From Prochlorococcus marinus XMU1404 (GTDB lineage: Bacteria; Cyanobacteriota; Cyanobacteriia; PCC-6307; Cyanobiaceae), in assembly GCF_017696175.1 (NCBI RefSeq), contig NZ_JAAORE010000001.1, positions 558,001 through 622,000 on the forward strand: 64,000 nt of DNA. The letters run 5' to 3'. Positions 1-10,500 of this stretch are shown here, in pieces; positions within the stretch are counted from its first letter, which is position 1, and the number at the start of each line of letters is the position of its first letter. The notes below the pieces were generated by a model. The model was not told where the DNA came from and did no database searches. It saw only the letters and a list, made by a program, of their open reading frames with translations. Both the position numbers and the translations under genes were made by a program.

Positions 1-163
1 TAACTGTATCACCAGCACTAATGTTTACTGTACTTGGTTCAAATGCAAGCATACCAGCATCTGTACCAAGTTTTACTTCAACAGTCTTAGCTGAAACTGA
101 TGAAATTCCTAAACCTAGAGTTAAAACTATTGCGAATAACCCTGCAAAGATTGAACGTAACAT
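1..163 (-). CDS. petE: Plastocyanin precursor, N-terminal part (cut by window edge)
   Basis: Reading the minus strand from the ATG at 163 gives 54 codons running off the window. The N-terminus MLRSIFAGLFAIVLTLGLG is a Sec-type signal peptide with a probable cut after SVSA (residue 25). The mature start, KTVEVKLGTDAGMLAFEPS, is typical of plastocyanin. Plastocyanin is the lumenal copper protein that carries electrons from cytochrome b6f to photosystem I. The copper ligands lie outside the window and cannot be checked. The gene follows the epimerase-like gene on the same strand after 60 bases, so it may be read through or have its own promoter in that gap. Confidence 0.9.
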   Translation of the reverse strand, partial: MLRSIFAGLFAIVLTLGLGISSVSAKTVEVKLGTDAGMLAFEPSTVNISAGDTV

Positions 164-223
164 AATTAAAATTTACTTTTACACTATATATTACAAGGTT
201 TTGGGAGCCTAACTGCGAGAATT

Positions 224-1207
224 TTAATTGTTATTACAGCTTGGTAACTTTGATAACCTTAAAATATCATTCAGTGACTTCGCATAACTTTTAAGTTTAA
301 AAGTCTCAGGATTAGTGATGGGAGCATGATTAAAGTCATATTTCTTGATACTGAAGCTATCCCAAGGGGTGGTTTGGATGGGAAGAATTCTTAATAATAT
401 TTTTAGAATTTTTTTTGTAAGGGGTATAGCAAAATATCTCCTCATATTTTTTCTTTTTAAAAGTGTAATTATGGCATGATCAATTGAAATAAATTTCTGA
501 CCTAGGACAAATTTTCTAAAGCCTTTGTAATGTTCTTCTTTATGATTTTTTATTAGAAACCCGCAAATTTGAGCAATATCATTTGCGTGTATAAAGTGAA
601 ATTTAGAATCGAGTTTTAAAAATCTTGCTAACCAAAGCCATTTCCCGATTTCTTTCAATCCACTAGTTAAATAACTTACAGGATATTTACTTTTTTTTCC
701 AAGATTTCCTCCAAAAACCAAGGTAGGGAAAACAGCGAAAGTTTTTTCTGCAAATGAGCTTTCTCTAAGTCTCTGGAAACATTCGTATTTTGTTTGAATA
801 TACTCTGTTCCATAAATCAATGATTCCCTCATTAATTTTGTTTGGTTATCAAGAATGCTAGCTGTTGAAAAATAAATAATCTTTTCTAACTTGTCAATAT
901 CAAGCATTTCAAGTAATTCTTCAAAAGCTTTAATGTTTACTTCATAGGCTCTTCTTGGATCTCCCCAAGCTGTAGCAGTATGTATTAGGTAATTAATTTG
1001 ACTAATTTCTTTTTTATACTTATCTGATTCCCTGATATCACAAACCATTAACTTGACTTTTTTATTTTCTTGAACAGAAATTGGCAACTTACTTTTGTCT
1101 CTTACCATGAGATAAAGCCTGAATTTTGTGTTTTTTAAAAACCAATCAACTAAATATTGGCCAACACATCCATTCGCCCCTGTGATTAATAAGTTTTTAT
1201 ATGCCAA
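224..1207 (-). CDS. NAD(P)-dependent epimerase/dehydratase family protein (extended SDR)
   Basis: The 327-residue protein opens with the Rossmann motif TGANGCVG (residues 9-16). It has an S/T pair near 114 and a YIQTK (YxxxK) catalytic motif at 136-140, which is the extended short-chain dehydrogenase layout. Such enzymes act on nucleotide sugars, sterol-like or polyol substrates. Nothing here identifies the substrate. It lies 8 bases downstream of hemE on the same strand and 60 bases upstream of petE, so it is probably co-transcribed with hemE. A link to haem or chlorophyll metabolism would rest on position alone. The family call is firm and the specific function unknown. Confidence 0.8.
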   Translation of the reverse strand: MAYKNLLITGANGCVGQYLVDWFLKNTKFRLYLMVRDKSKLPISVQENKKVKLMVCDIRESDKYKKEISQINYLIHTATAWGDPRRAYEVNIKAFEELLEMLDIDKLEKIIYFSTASILDNQTKLMRESLIYGTEYIQTKYECFQRLRESSFAEKTFAVFPTLVFGGNLGKKSKYPVSYLTSGLKEIGKWLWLARFLKLDSKFHFIHANDIAQICGFLIKNHKEEHYKGFRKFVLGQKFISIDHAIITLLKRKNMRRYFAIPLTKKILKILLRILPIQTTPWDSFSIKKYDFNHAPITNPETFKLKSYAKSLNDILRLSKLPSCNNN

Positions 1208-1215
1208 GACTTTGA

Positions 1216-2256
1216 CTAGTAAGTAAGTTTTTTTCCATGTTCAAAAAATGTTTGAGCATTTTCTTCTGGAGTCCCAGGTAAAATCCCATGACCCAAATTA
1301 AGAATGTATTTTCTATCTTTAATTTTATTGAAAGTTTTATCTATCCTTTCTTTAATTGATTCTTTGTTTCCGAATAAGATGCCAGGGTCAACATTACCTT
1401 GAATTCCTATTCCACTAGGGATTCTTTTACAAGCCTCTTCAATATCTACTGTCCAGTCTAATGAAATTATATCTACTCCAGTTTTTGCCATTCTTTCTAT
1501 AACACCAGCACTGCCTGAAATGTAAAGAATTACTGGTGTTTCGGGGAATTCGGCTTTTACAATGTCAACAACTTTTTTTTGATATGGCCCAGCAAAGATA
1601 TCGTAATCTTGTGGACTTAATTGGCCTGCCCATGAATCAAAAATTTGTACTACTTGCGCTCCAGATTTTATTTGATATTTAAGATATTCACCAATAGATT
1701 TTGCAAAATGATCAAGAAGTTTATGAAGTAAATCTGGTTCTTTAAAAGCCATTGATTTTATTAAAGAATAATTTTTACTGCTTTTACCTTCAACTACATA
1801 TGCTGCAAGTGTCCAAGGTGCTCCAACAAAACCTAAAACTGTTGCCTCATTATTCACATCTTTTTTTAGTGAAGCAAGAACTTGACCAACAAAACTTAAA
1901 CTTTCACTTGGATTTAACTCTTTTAAATTTTCTATCTGGTTAAGAGTTCTGATTGGGTCATCAATTATTGGACCTTTACTTTCTATTATTTCAAAATTTA
2001 TACCCATCCCTGGGAGAGGTGTGAGAATATCTGAAAAAAGGATCACACCATCCGGTTTGAAAGCATGAAAAGGCTGCATTGATATCTCATATGATAATTC
2101 TGGATTTTCAGACCTTTCTCTAAAACTTGGGTAACGCTCCCTTAAATCTCTATAGATTTTCATATATCTTCCTGCTTGTCTCATCATCCATACTGGAGGT
2201 CTATTCACTTTATTACCTAATGCGGCAGAAAGTAGTAGCGGTAAATTGTCACCCAT
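1216..2256 (-). CDS. hemE: Uroporphyrinogen decarboxylase
   Basis: HemE converts uroporphyrinogen III to coproporphyrinogen III in the cytoplasm, a step shared by haem and chlorophyll synthesis. The 346-residue length is normal. The first family signature [13 protein letters not shown] lies at about residues 20-32, with the substrate-binding arginines. The second signature, [16 protein letters not shown], is near 140-157. The ATG at 2256 gives the expected short leader before the first signature. The gene is followed closely by the epimerase-like gene. Demand for this enzyme is high in a chlorophyll-producing cell. Confidence 0.97.
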   Translation of the reverse strand: MGDNLPLLLSAALGNKVNRPPVWMMRQAGRYMKIYRDLRERYPSFRERSENPELSYEISMQPFHAFKPDGVILFSDILTPLPGMGINFEIIESKGPIIDDPIRTLNQIENLKELNPSESLSFVGQVLASLKKDVNNEATVLGFVGAPWTLAAYVVEGKSSKNYSLIKSMAFKEPDLLHKLLDHFAKSIGEYLKYQIKSGAQVVQIFDSWAGQLSPQDYDIFAGPYQKKVVDIVKAEFPETPVILYISGSAGVIERMAKTGVDIISLDWTVDIEEACKRIPSGIGIQGNVDPGILFGNKESIKERIDKTFNKIKDRKYILNLGHGILPGTPEENAQTFFEHGKKLTY

Positions 2257-2376
2257 TTTTCAATTCGATATGTTTTTTTAAAAAAATAAAATTCCAACTT
2301 AAAAATCTTACAATGCAAAGCATATCAAAAGCGTTATATGAACATTTATATGAAGTACTAAGTTAAATAAGCCTTA

Positions 2377-4641
2377 TTATTTTTTTGAATGATGTTTGAA
2401 GATACTTACGCTTAATGGGGGCAAAGCAAGTTCTAGAGCATTTTGATAATCATGAATATTGTAATTTATAGTTTCTTTACCTCCCATATTTCCCTTATTA
2501 CTGCCTCCATATCTGGCTCCATCTGAATTAAATATCTCCTTGTAGAATCCTTCTACAGGAACACCTACTTTATATGAACCATGAGTATTAGGTGTAAAGT
2601 TGGCAACTACAACAAGCCACTCATTGGTATCGTTTTCTCTTCTCATGAAACTTATTACCGAATTAGATTTGTCATTACAATCAATCCATTGGAATCCATA
2701 AGGATCAAAGTCGTTTTTCCATAATGCAGTTTCATTTTTATAAAGTTCGTTTAGGTCATCAATCAAGTTTCTGATACCTTTATGAGGCTCAAATTCTAAT
2801 AACTCCCATTGCAGGTCATCCCAAACATTCCATTCTTGTCTTTGTCCAAATTCCATTCCCATAAATATCGTTTTTTTACCAGGGTGGGTCCACATATAAG
2901 TTAGTAAAGCTCGAGTATTTGCATATTTCTTCCAGTCATCGCCAGGCATTTTATGTAAAAGATGACTTTTCCCATGTACAACCTCATCATGACTAAGAGC
3001 AAGCATAAAGTTCTCTGTATAGTTATATGTTATTGAGAAAGTCACACTATTTTGATGGAATTGCCTAAACCATGGATCTATCTCAAAATAATCGAGCATA
3101 TCGTGCATCCATCCCATATTCCATTTTAAATTAAACCCTAACCCTCCCATGTCAGTTGGTTTGGTTACCATTGGCCACGTTGTTGATTCTTCAGCGATAG
3201 AAAGTGCACCTGGGAAATGTTGGAAGAGTACATGATTAGCCTGTTGAAGAAATTTAACGGCTTCTATATTTTCATTCCCACCATTTTCATTGGGGATCCA
3301 TTCCCCCTCTGGGCGTAGATAATCTCTGTAAAGCATTGAAGCTACAGCATCTACTCTTATGCCATCAATATGAAACTCTTCAAACCAATAAACTAGGTTG
3401 GCTACTAAGAAATTCCTTACTTCGTTTCTGCTGTAATTAAATATTAGGGTTCCCCATTCTTTGTGTTCACCTATGCGTGAATCTCCATGTTCATAAAGAT
3501 GACAACCATCAAAAAATGCTAAACCATGCTTATCTTTTGGGAAATGACCAGGTACCCAGTCAAGAATCACACCTATGCCCTCTTCATGACATTTATTGAC
3601 AAACTCTCTAAATTCATTTGGAGTGCCAAATCTACTTGTTGGTGCATACCAACCTGTAACCTGGTAGCCCCATGAACCATCGAAAGGATGTTCAGATATT
3701 GGCATTAGTTCGATATGAGTAAATCCTCTCTCTTTTACGTAAGGGATGAGTTTGTCGGTTAATTCTGGATAAGTTAATAATCTTGTTCCAGGTTTTAAAT
3801 CTGCAGCTGGTACTGGGTCTCTTGGTTCACCATTGTCTTCAAGATATTTATTATCTGTTGATTCATGGAGCCAACTTCCTAAATGCATTTCATAAACTGA
3901 AATTGGCTTGTTAATTTGACTAGAAGAATCTCTATTTGAAATCCAAGAACTATCATTCCAACTAAAGTTTTTCAATTTTGAAACTATCGAACCATTCTGA
4001 GGTCTGATTTCATGAAGGAAACCATATGGATCAGCTTTCTCATAAATATGACCTTGTTGCGTTCTTATTTCATATTTATATGTGTCTCCCTCTTGCATGG
4101 TTGGCATGAATAGTTCCCAAATTCCACCTAATCTTTTTTGCATTGGATGATGTCTTCCGTCCCAAGAATTTATATCTCCAATTATCGAGATTGATTTTGC
4201 ATTTGGAGCCCAAATGCAAAACATGACTCCTTTTTGATTCTTTTCTTCAATGAGATGTGCTCCCATTTTTCCCCAGATATGATGATGATTACCTTCTGCA
4301 AAAAGATGCCTATCAACTTCTCCCATCCACTCTTCTTGATATGACCAGGGGTCATGTTGTGTATGTGTGATCCCTCCTCGTGAAATATTTATTTCGTAAT
4401 TAGAATTTGGGTTTTCAGGCAGGATTGCTTCAAAAAGCCATTTATGATTTATGCTTTCTGCCTTGTAGGTATTATTTTTAAAATTTATTTTAACTTCGTC
4501 CGCTTCAGGCATCCATACCCTTATGACCCATTGCTCTTCATAAAAATGAGGACCTAATATTTTTAATGGATTATCATTGCAACAATTTTCTAGGTTGATA
4601 GCTTCTGATTTAATCCAGTCTGCTTGAATTGTCTCGATCAT
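2377..4641 (-). CDS. glgB: 1,4-alpha-glucan (glycogen) branching enzyme
   Basis: GlgB (754 residues, GH13) cuts alpha-1,4 glucan chains and rejoins them as alpha-1,6 branches. Two N-terminal CBM48-like beta-sandwich regions (about 30-110 and 130-235) precede the catalytic barrel. The catalytic motifs are visible: [10 protein letters not shown] near 361, GIRVDAV with the nucleophile Asp431, SIAEES with the acid/base Glu484, and SHDEVVHGK with Asp552. An all-beta C-terminal domain follows. The length matches cyanobacterial GlgB. Glycogen synthase (glgA) and glucokinase lie elsewhere in the window, so storage-glucan genes are present but not in one operon. Confidence 0.97.
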   Translation of the reverse strand: MIETIQADWIKSEAINLENCCNDNPLKILGPHFYEEQWVIRVWMPEADEVKINFKNNTYKAESINHKWLFEAILPENPNSNYEINISRGGITHTQHDPWSYQEEWMGEVDRHLFAEGNHHHIWGKMGAHLIEEKNQKGVMFCIWAPNAKSISIIGDINSWDGRHHPMQKRLGGIWELFMPTMQEGDTYKYEIRTQQGHIYEKADPYGFLHEIRPQNGSIVSKLKNFSWNDSSWISNRDSSSQINKPISVYEMHLGSWLHESTDNKYLEDNGEPRDPVPAADLKPGTRLLTYPELTDKLIPYVKERGFTHIELMPISEHPFDGSWGYQVTGWYAPTSRFGTPNEFREFVNKCHEEGIGVILDWVPGHFPKDKHGLAFFDGCHLYEHGDSRIGEHKEWGTLIFNYSRNEVRNFLVANLVYWFEEFHIDGIRVDAVASMLYRDYLRPEGEWIPNENGGNENIEAVKFLQQANHVLFQHFPGALSIAEESTTWPMVTKPTDMGGLGFNLKWNMGWMHDMLDYFEIDPWFRQFHQNSVTFSITYNYTENFMLALSHDEVVHGKSHLLHKMPGDDWKKYANTRALLTYMWTHPGKKTIFMGMEFGQRQEWNVWDDLQWELLEFEPHKGIRNLIDDLNELYKNETALWKNDFDPYGFQWIDCNDKSNSVISFMRRENDTNEWLVVVANFTPNTHGSYKVGVPVEGFYKEIFNSDGARYGGSNKGNMGGKETINYNIHDYQNALELALPPLSVSIFKHHSKK

Positions 4642-4700
4642 GACTGGTAGATATTAAGGATTAATAATATCAAATGATTAACCAAAAAAATAATTATTTA

Positions 4701-6275
4701 TTAAAAAAAAGGGTTCATTTTCATAAATGTTTTATTAAGGCTAAAACTCAGAGTAATAATTCTATGACTTGCTGAAGGCGCACCAACACTTCCCTCCCCA
4801 AATCCAGGATTAACTCCAATAGCAGGATAAGCTGCTGCAGATATAGATAAGCGAAGCTTGCTTCCTTTACTCAAACAAATATTTGTTGGTTGCATTGCAA
4901 TTTGATAAATACATTCTTCACTTATTTTGCGGTTTTTAACTCTTAAGAATCCAGTTGAAAATTGATTCACATTCTCATCACCTTCTTCAACTAGAGATAA
5001 AGCAAGGCATATATCGAAATTTGGCTGATCACTTTTTACTGGGATTTCTAATGTGGGAACTCCTGTTAAATATTGATCTTTTTTAAATGAATTGGTTTGA
5101 AAAACACCTACGTCCAGGCGTTTATCAATAATATTTCTATTAAACTTTCCTGGATTTGGACCTAAATGACCACCGTCAGATGGAGTAGGTCTCCATGGGT
5201 CATTAACAATTGTGAACCATCCTGATCCTTTTGAATTTATGGTCAGACTTCCATCTTCCACATCTATATTTGCCGTACCATCACTTTTGAGCCCAAAGAT
5301 AAATTCAGGGTGAAATTTATTATCTAATTCTTCCCATTTATTTAATGAGATATTCCATATTTTTTTCTCGCCTTTTGAATTTTTTGAATTCAATTTTTCA
5401 TCTGATTTTAAGTGTTTATCAAAAAATTTCAATAAAGATTCTTGTGATCCCTCCCACCAATTAAGATGTGTCGCATTTCCAATAATTATCTCTGGACTAC
5501 CTCCAGCTCCTTTAGATTTCTTATAAAGATCAAAGGCACCTTTTAAATGTGGATCCCAAAGCCCTCCAATAATTAACATGGGTTGTTTAATCCATGATGA
5601 AATCGGCTTGAATTCTTCAAAGGGCTGAGCATTATTTAAATTTTTAAGCCATAGTAAAACAAAGCTGTTAGGGTCATATTTATTTAAAATATTAATACCT
5701 TCCCTTAGATAACTTTTGTTTTCTAGGGCTAATCTAATTTTCTCCCACGCAACTAAATTATTTTCTCTTTCCATTTTTAGCGCTGCTATTTGTAGTCCCC
5801 ATGCAATATTGTTATGCCACCAATATGCTCCTCCATCTGAGCACCAATGATCTTTTAAATCTAACCCAGTCATTGCTGGTGATAAACAATCGGGAGGCGT
5901 TGAATTTAATTCACCTGTTAATTGAGTAAATCCTTGATATGAAAAGCCATATAACCCAAGTTTTCCATTGCATTCCTTGAGTGATCTTACCCATTCGTGT
6001 GTTTCTGAAGTATCACTAGCTTCTTGCTTGAAACCATTAAAAACGCCTTCGGAACTACCCATACCCCTAACATCTTGAATTACTACCATGTATCCTTTGG
6101 AAGTCCACCATTCAGGGTGAGAATAGGTAATCGTTGAAGCTATTTCCCTCCCATAGGGTTGTCTCATTAATAATGCAGGCCAGGGGCCAGCACCTTTAGG
6201 CAGCCAAATTCTCGATGTAAGTCTGACTCCATCTCTAAGTACTAGAGACTTATCCAAACATCTTGAATAGTGCAT
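4701..6275 (-). CDS. CocE/NonD-type S15 family hydrolase (X-Pro dipeptidyl-peptidase-like)
   Basis: This 524-residue protein has the S15 alpha/beta-hydrolase layout. QDVRGMGSSEG is near residue 67, and the nucleophile elbow GFSYQG carries Ser112. A WDPH segment offers the catalytic Asp and GNATHLNWW the catalytic His. The C-terminal third (about 320 onward, with PWRPTPSDGGH) looks like the jelly-roll PepX_C domain. Family members hydrolyse peptides, esters or acylated compounds, and the substrate is not evident here. No signal peptide is visible, so it is probably cytoplasmic. It is separated by only 7 bases from the small secreted protein upstream on the same strand. Confidence 0.85.
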   Translation of the reverse strand: MHYSRCLDKSLVLRDGVRLTSRIWLPKGAGPWPALLMRQPYGREIASTITYSHPEWWTSKGYMVVIQDVRGMGSSEGVFNGFKQEASDTSETHEWVRSLKECNGKLGLYGFSYQGFTQLTGELNSTPPDCLSPAMTGLDLKDHWCSDGGAYWWHNNIAWGLQIAALKMERENNLVAWEKIRLALENKSYLREGINILNKYDPNSFVLLWLKNLNNAQPFEEFKPISSWIKQPMLIIGGLWDPHLKGAFDLYKKSKGAGGSPEIIIGNATHLNWWEGSQESLLKFFDKHLKSDEKLNSKNSKGEKKIWNISLNKWEELDNKFHPEFIFGLKSDGTANIDVEDGSLTINSKGSGWFTIVNDPWRPTPSDGGHLGPNPGKFNRNIIDKRLDVGVFQTNSFKKDQYLTGVPTLEIPVKSDQPNFDICLALSLVEEGDENVNQFSTGFLRVKNRKISEECIYQIAMQPTNICLSKGSKLRLSISAAAYPAIGVNPGFGEGSVGAPSASHRIITLSFSLNKTFMKMNPFF

Positions 6276-6282
6276 TTAAATG

Positions 6283-6555
6283 TTAGATAATATCTGGACA
6301 ATGCAGACCTATGACGTAAATAGAAAAAATCTCAGCGTTTACAGGCGTTAAATTATTTCTCTTTGATACATACTCTATAGCTTTATCATCATTTGCAGAA
6401 ATACCTTTTGAATTAAATTCTCTAAACTTACTACATATAGTATTGGCTTCGTTTGGATTCTTTTTTACACTTTCTAATAAGTTCGATTGACTAAGAACAG
6501 GAAAGGAAGAGTTAAGAAATAAAATTAAAAAAAATAAAAAAGATTTCATTATCAC
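6283..6555 (-). CDS. Small secreted protein of unknown function
   Basis: The 90-residue protein starts with a clear signal peptide (MIMKSFLFFLILFLNSSFPV, probable cut after VLS). The mature part is about 68 residues with two cysteines (TICSKF and LHCPDII) that could pair in the periplasm or lumen. The spacing, with a Cys near the start, a central loop and a terminal CP, faintly resembles DUF732-type small secreted proteins, but that comparison is only by eye. It lies between the 132-residue protein and the S15 hydrolase on the same strand. The gene looks real; the function is not recognised. Confidence 0.6.
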   Translation of the reverse strand: MIMKSFLFFLILFLNSSFPVLSQSNLLESVKKNPNEANTICSKFREFNSKGISANDDKAIEYVSKRNNLTPVNAEIFSIYVIGLHCPDII

Positions 6556-6611
6556 TTGTATTTTTTAAAATTCTACATTAAAAAATTTATTTAACCAAGA
6601 TTTCTAATAAA

Positions 6612-7010
6612 TTAATTGATTTGCTTAGCTTTTATTATCCATTTTTTTAGGAGAGAAAAAGTTATTTCTGTTCCAACTTTCACTCTAAGACTTCTTTCTA
6701 ATCTCCCTATTTTGCGCTCTAGTTCGTATGGGGTGGATAGTGATAATGATTTAATAGATCCAATCCCGCAATGTAAAAGTAAGTAGGCTTCTGGAGGAGA
6801 AATTGCAATTTCTTTTTTGAAAATGGCTATGGCTCTAATTTTTTTTAAATTATTTAATGAACATAGTGGAGATTTAGTTTGAATTTCATTTATATCTAAA
6901 TCTGAAAGATTGCTTAGTTTTTCTAACTCAAAAAGATTCTTTTTATTAAAGAAAGATTTCTCATGTCTAAAGTTAGTTGGCAAAGAATCTAAAAAGGTTT
7001 TACTTTCCAT
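6612..7010 (-). CDS. Conserved hypothetical protein with helix-hairpin-helix-like region
   Basis: The 132-residue basic protein has no signal or membrane segment. Its C-terminal half contains LLLHCGIGSIKSLSLSTPYEL followed by RKIGRLERSL, a pattern of short helices and a GxGS turn like the helix-hairpin-helix repeats of DUF4332 proteins. That suggests possible nucleic-acid or protein binding, but only by resemblance. The gene is 11 bases downstream of ycf51 on the same strand, so the two are probably co-transcribed. Confidence 0.6.
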   Translation of the reverse strand: MESKTFLDSLPTNFRHEKSFFNKKNLFELEKLSNLSDLDINEIQTKSPLCSLNNLKKIRAIAIFKKEIAISPPEAYLLLHCGIGSIKSLSLSTPYELERKIGRLERSLRVKVGTEITFSLLKKWIIKAKQIN

Positions 7011-7021
7011 TATTTAAGAGT

Positions 7022-7465
7022 CTAATTCATTAAGACATTTTTCTGAACTTCCCCTACTATAACTGGCTTACTTACATCATCTGAAATTTTTTCAAGTTTC
7101 CTTATTTTGATTTTTACTTTCGCTCCAGACCTACTACCTTTCCTGAGGTTCTCCGATAATTGTTCTAAAGTTGGCCCAATAGAATCTTCAGGGAAGTCGT
7201 CCTCAGCTTTAGCAATAATCAAATCGAACCCGTTGTCATAAACAATTGGAACATATTTTGCACCTTCTATTACTACTTTTTCAGTATAACTTTGTATAAA
7301 TGCCCAACTACTTAAAGAAAGTAATACTGAGAAAATAGTTGCTCCGATTATTCGGAATTTAAAACCAAAATTAAATACAAAAGCTACTATAGTACCGATT
7401 AAGAGGAGTATTGCAAATAATCCAAAAATTTTGGGTGTGTTTTCTAATAGTTCAAAAAAAGACAT
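7022..7465 (-). CDS. ycf51: Ycf51-like membrane protein (DUF2518)
   Basis: The 147-residue protein has two hydrophobic helices near residues 14-32 and 38-56. A soluble domain follows with a conserved acidic/basic stretch (SENLRKGSRSGAKVKIKIRK). This is the layout of the Ycf51/DUF2518 family, found in cyanobacteria and some red-algal plastids; its role is not established. The gene is divergent from tamB with only 52 bases between start codons, so the two promoters must lie within or beyond that short space. It leads a minus-strand group with the 132-residue protein. Confidence 0.65.
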   Translation of the reverse strand: MSFFELLENTPKIFGLFAILLLIGTIVAFVFNFGFKFRIIGATIFSVLLSLSSWAFIQSYTEKVVIEGAKYVPIVYDNGFDLIIAKAEDDFPEDSIGPTLEQLSENLRKGSRSGAKVKIKIRKLEKISDDVSKPVIVGEVQKNVLMN

Positions 7466-7517
7466 TTACTGGCTTTGACCTAATTAATTTCTTATATTTT
7501 GTAAGCCTACTCTATTT

Positions 7518-10500
7518 TTGGGTTCTAACTTGAAAAAAATTAGATCTCTAAATTTAAATATAAAAATTCTTTCTATAGGCATACTTGTGTTTGTAGGATT
7601 TTTAGGCACCTTTTTATTAAATAATTTTTTGAGAGAAACTTATAATTCTAGAAAACCACAACTTGAAGAAAGTGTTGAGGATTTTTTAAATAAAAAGGTT
7701 AAATTAGGAGACTATTCTGGGATTAGATTTTTAGGATTTTCTCTGGGAAATTCAGAAATTATTGATAAAGATAATAAAGATTCTCAAATAAAGGCTAATA
7801 ATTTATACGTGAGCATTTCGCCATTTAGATCTTTGTTAAAACAAAAATTGATAATAAAAATAAGGCCTCAGCAAACTGAAATTAATATAGATAGAGATTT
7901 TTTTAAAACAGATAAAACTTATAAAAAACCTCAAGACACAAACAAATCAAAATTGAAATACCAATTAAATTTTAAATTTAATAAATATTCAGTTTTAAAT
8001 CTGAAAAAATCAGGATTAAAAACAAAAGTAAAAGGTAATGTTATATACAATTCAGTCAATAGAGAAATTATTGCAAATTTAATATCTAATTTTTATGGAA
8101 AAGGATTTTTAAAATTTAAATTAAATACGAAATTAAATAAAGACTTTTTAAGTTTGGAATTATTTTCAAGGGGATTGGATCTTAATAATACACAATATAA
8201 TATCGGAGCTAGAAAAATTAGCCTTAAAAAAGGAAATTTTAAATCTAATTTTAAATTTTATAAATCATCAACACAAGCATTTTGCAAAGGAAGATTTTCT
8301 TTTACTAATTTAAAGATAAAGCCTGAAGCCTTCTCGGAAAATATAAATTCAAATTCAACTCTGTTTTATTGTAAAGATAATAATTTAATAGGAAATTCAG
8401 ATAACTTAAATTATGGAACATTAATATCAAATTTCAATGTAAATATTCCATTAAATAAAGCTTCAAATAACATTAACCTTAATGGAAGTATTGGATATGT
8501 TAATAGTCTTAATCCGGATATTAAATTATCCGGTAATATTCCTTATTGGTTCGATAAAAGAGGAATTAATTTTGGCGATGTCAATTCAAGTTTTAACATA
8601 AATAGAACTCAACTATCAAATTTAAATATTTTTCGAAAAAGTAATATAAGGGGATTCATAACTGCTAAAGGAGAATTAAAAGGAAAAATTAGCGATCCAG
8701 ATATTTCTATAAACTTTAATGTTGATTATCCGCACTATAAAGGGATTCGTATTAGAGAAATATGGGAAGGAGAAATTAAAAAAGATAATAGTCAATTTCT
8801 TTTAAATATGAAAAATAGATATTCTCCAATTCCTTCATTTCTTTCTGTAAAAATTGATTCTGAGCTTAAATTAGATAATGTAGCTTTCAGTAGAATTTTT
8901 AATTCTAATAAAGGTAGTATAGAAGTAGTTAAAAAAAATAATAGGTATATTTGGAGAGCTGATAATTTTCCTCTTGATGAACTTGAATTATCTATAAGAA
9001 ACAATCAATTCGATAGAATTAAAGGAATTATTAATGGTTCTGGATCAATATCTTCAGATCAGTCTTATCTTGATGGAAGATTAGCCTGGAGTTTAGGTAA
9101 ATATAGAAATATAAAGCTAGCAAATTCTCTATTTGATTTTAGCCTCAAAAATAACTCTTATTATGTCAATTCATCATTATATCCAATTGACGGAGGCATA
9201 ATTGAGGTCGAATACGACTCAAAAAACGATAATTTAATTACTGCAGACTTCAGCAACATAAGTACGAGTTGGACAATCTTGACTGCAGTTGATATTTTTA
9301 ATTTTGAAAATAAAAAAGTTATTCCAACAAGAAAATCTAATATCTTGGATGATTTGGAAATAAATAAAAATAATAATACTTTTAAAGAGAAGATGGATTT
9401 TATAAATAAATTTATTGAAAAGAATAAAGAGCTAGAGGATAAATTTAATTTGCAAAAATACTTTAGTAAATTTAAAAGTAGATATTACGGAGAAATAAAT
9501 ATTAATGGCGATAGACCAGATAATTACAAAATAAATGCAAAATTAAATGGCTATATTGTTAAAAACAAAGAAAACTTTACTAATAATAAAGAAGAATTTT
9601 CTATTGATTTGAAGGGGGGACTATTAAAGGGAGAAGGTTCTTTGAGAATTAAAAAACTACCATTAAGTGCTGCAAATATCTTTTTGAATCAACCAAGAGA
9701 TTTTAAAGGAGGTTTGGATATTAATTCCTTTTATAATCTAAATACAAAATCTTTCTCCAGTGAGATTTCTTCCAATAATGCATCAATCAAAAACAACAAA
9801 TTATTATTTGATAAGGGACTCGTTGAATTTAATAATTCTATTTTTGATATTGATTTTTCCTTACTAATAAATGATTTCGAAAGCCCAATAAATGTTGAAG
9901 GTTTAATACCTATAAACAAAAAAGATAACTTAGATCTGAGATTGATTGGAAATGGAAAATTTATTGATTTAATAGATATTTTTGCTGATGAATATTTTAA
10001 TTTTAAAGAAGGTAATGTGAATCTTCGAATGATAATAAAAGGTACTAGAAATAAACCAATTTTGAATGGGTTTTTAGTAATTAAAGACTCTGAAATTGAT
10101 TTTTATAAAAATAAAATAAAAGATATCAATAGCTTAATAATTTTTGATTTTGATTATTTAGAGGTTAAAAATCTAAATGCAAAAGTCGAAAATTCTGGAA
10201 ATCTTTTTATAAGAGGTTCTTTGCCTTTTTATAGTAAGAATGATCATGGGAAGTCAGAGATTAATCTAATAACAAATAAATTTAATATAAAGACAGATAA
10301 TTTCAATTTTTTAATAGATTCAAATTTAGATTTAAGTGGATCATTTGAAAATCCTGTTCTGGGAGGTAATCTCTCTCTAAATAATGGATTTATTAACTTT
10401 AATAATACCAATCAGAATAGTAAAAAAAATAAAAGTAAACGACAAGAAGTAAAAAAGAATTGGCCAGAACTATATTGGAACAAGAGTAAGAATATTGAGA

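Noticed and set aside
2315-2366. A 17-codon plus-strand frame (MQSISKALYEHLYEVLS) between hemE and glgB
   Set aside because: It is very short, has no ribosome binding site, and sits in AT-rich spacer DNA; not supportable as a gene.
2361-2387. AATAA-GCC-TTATT followed by T run, possible terminator at the glgB end
   Set aside because: The stem is five A/T pairs with a 3-base loop and the T run lies on the wrong strand for glgB; too weak to call.
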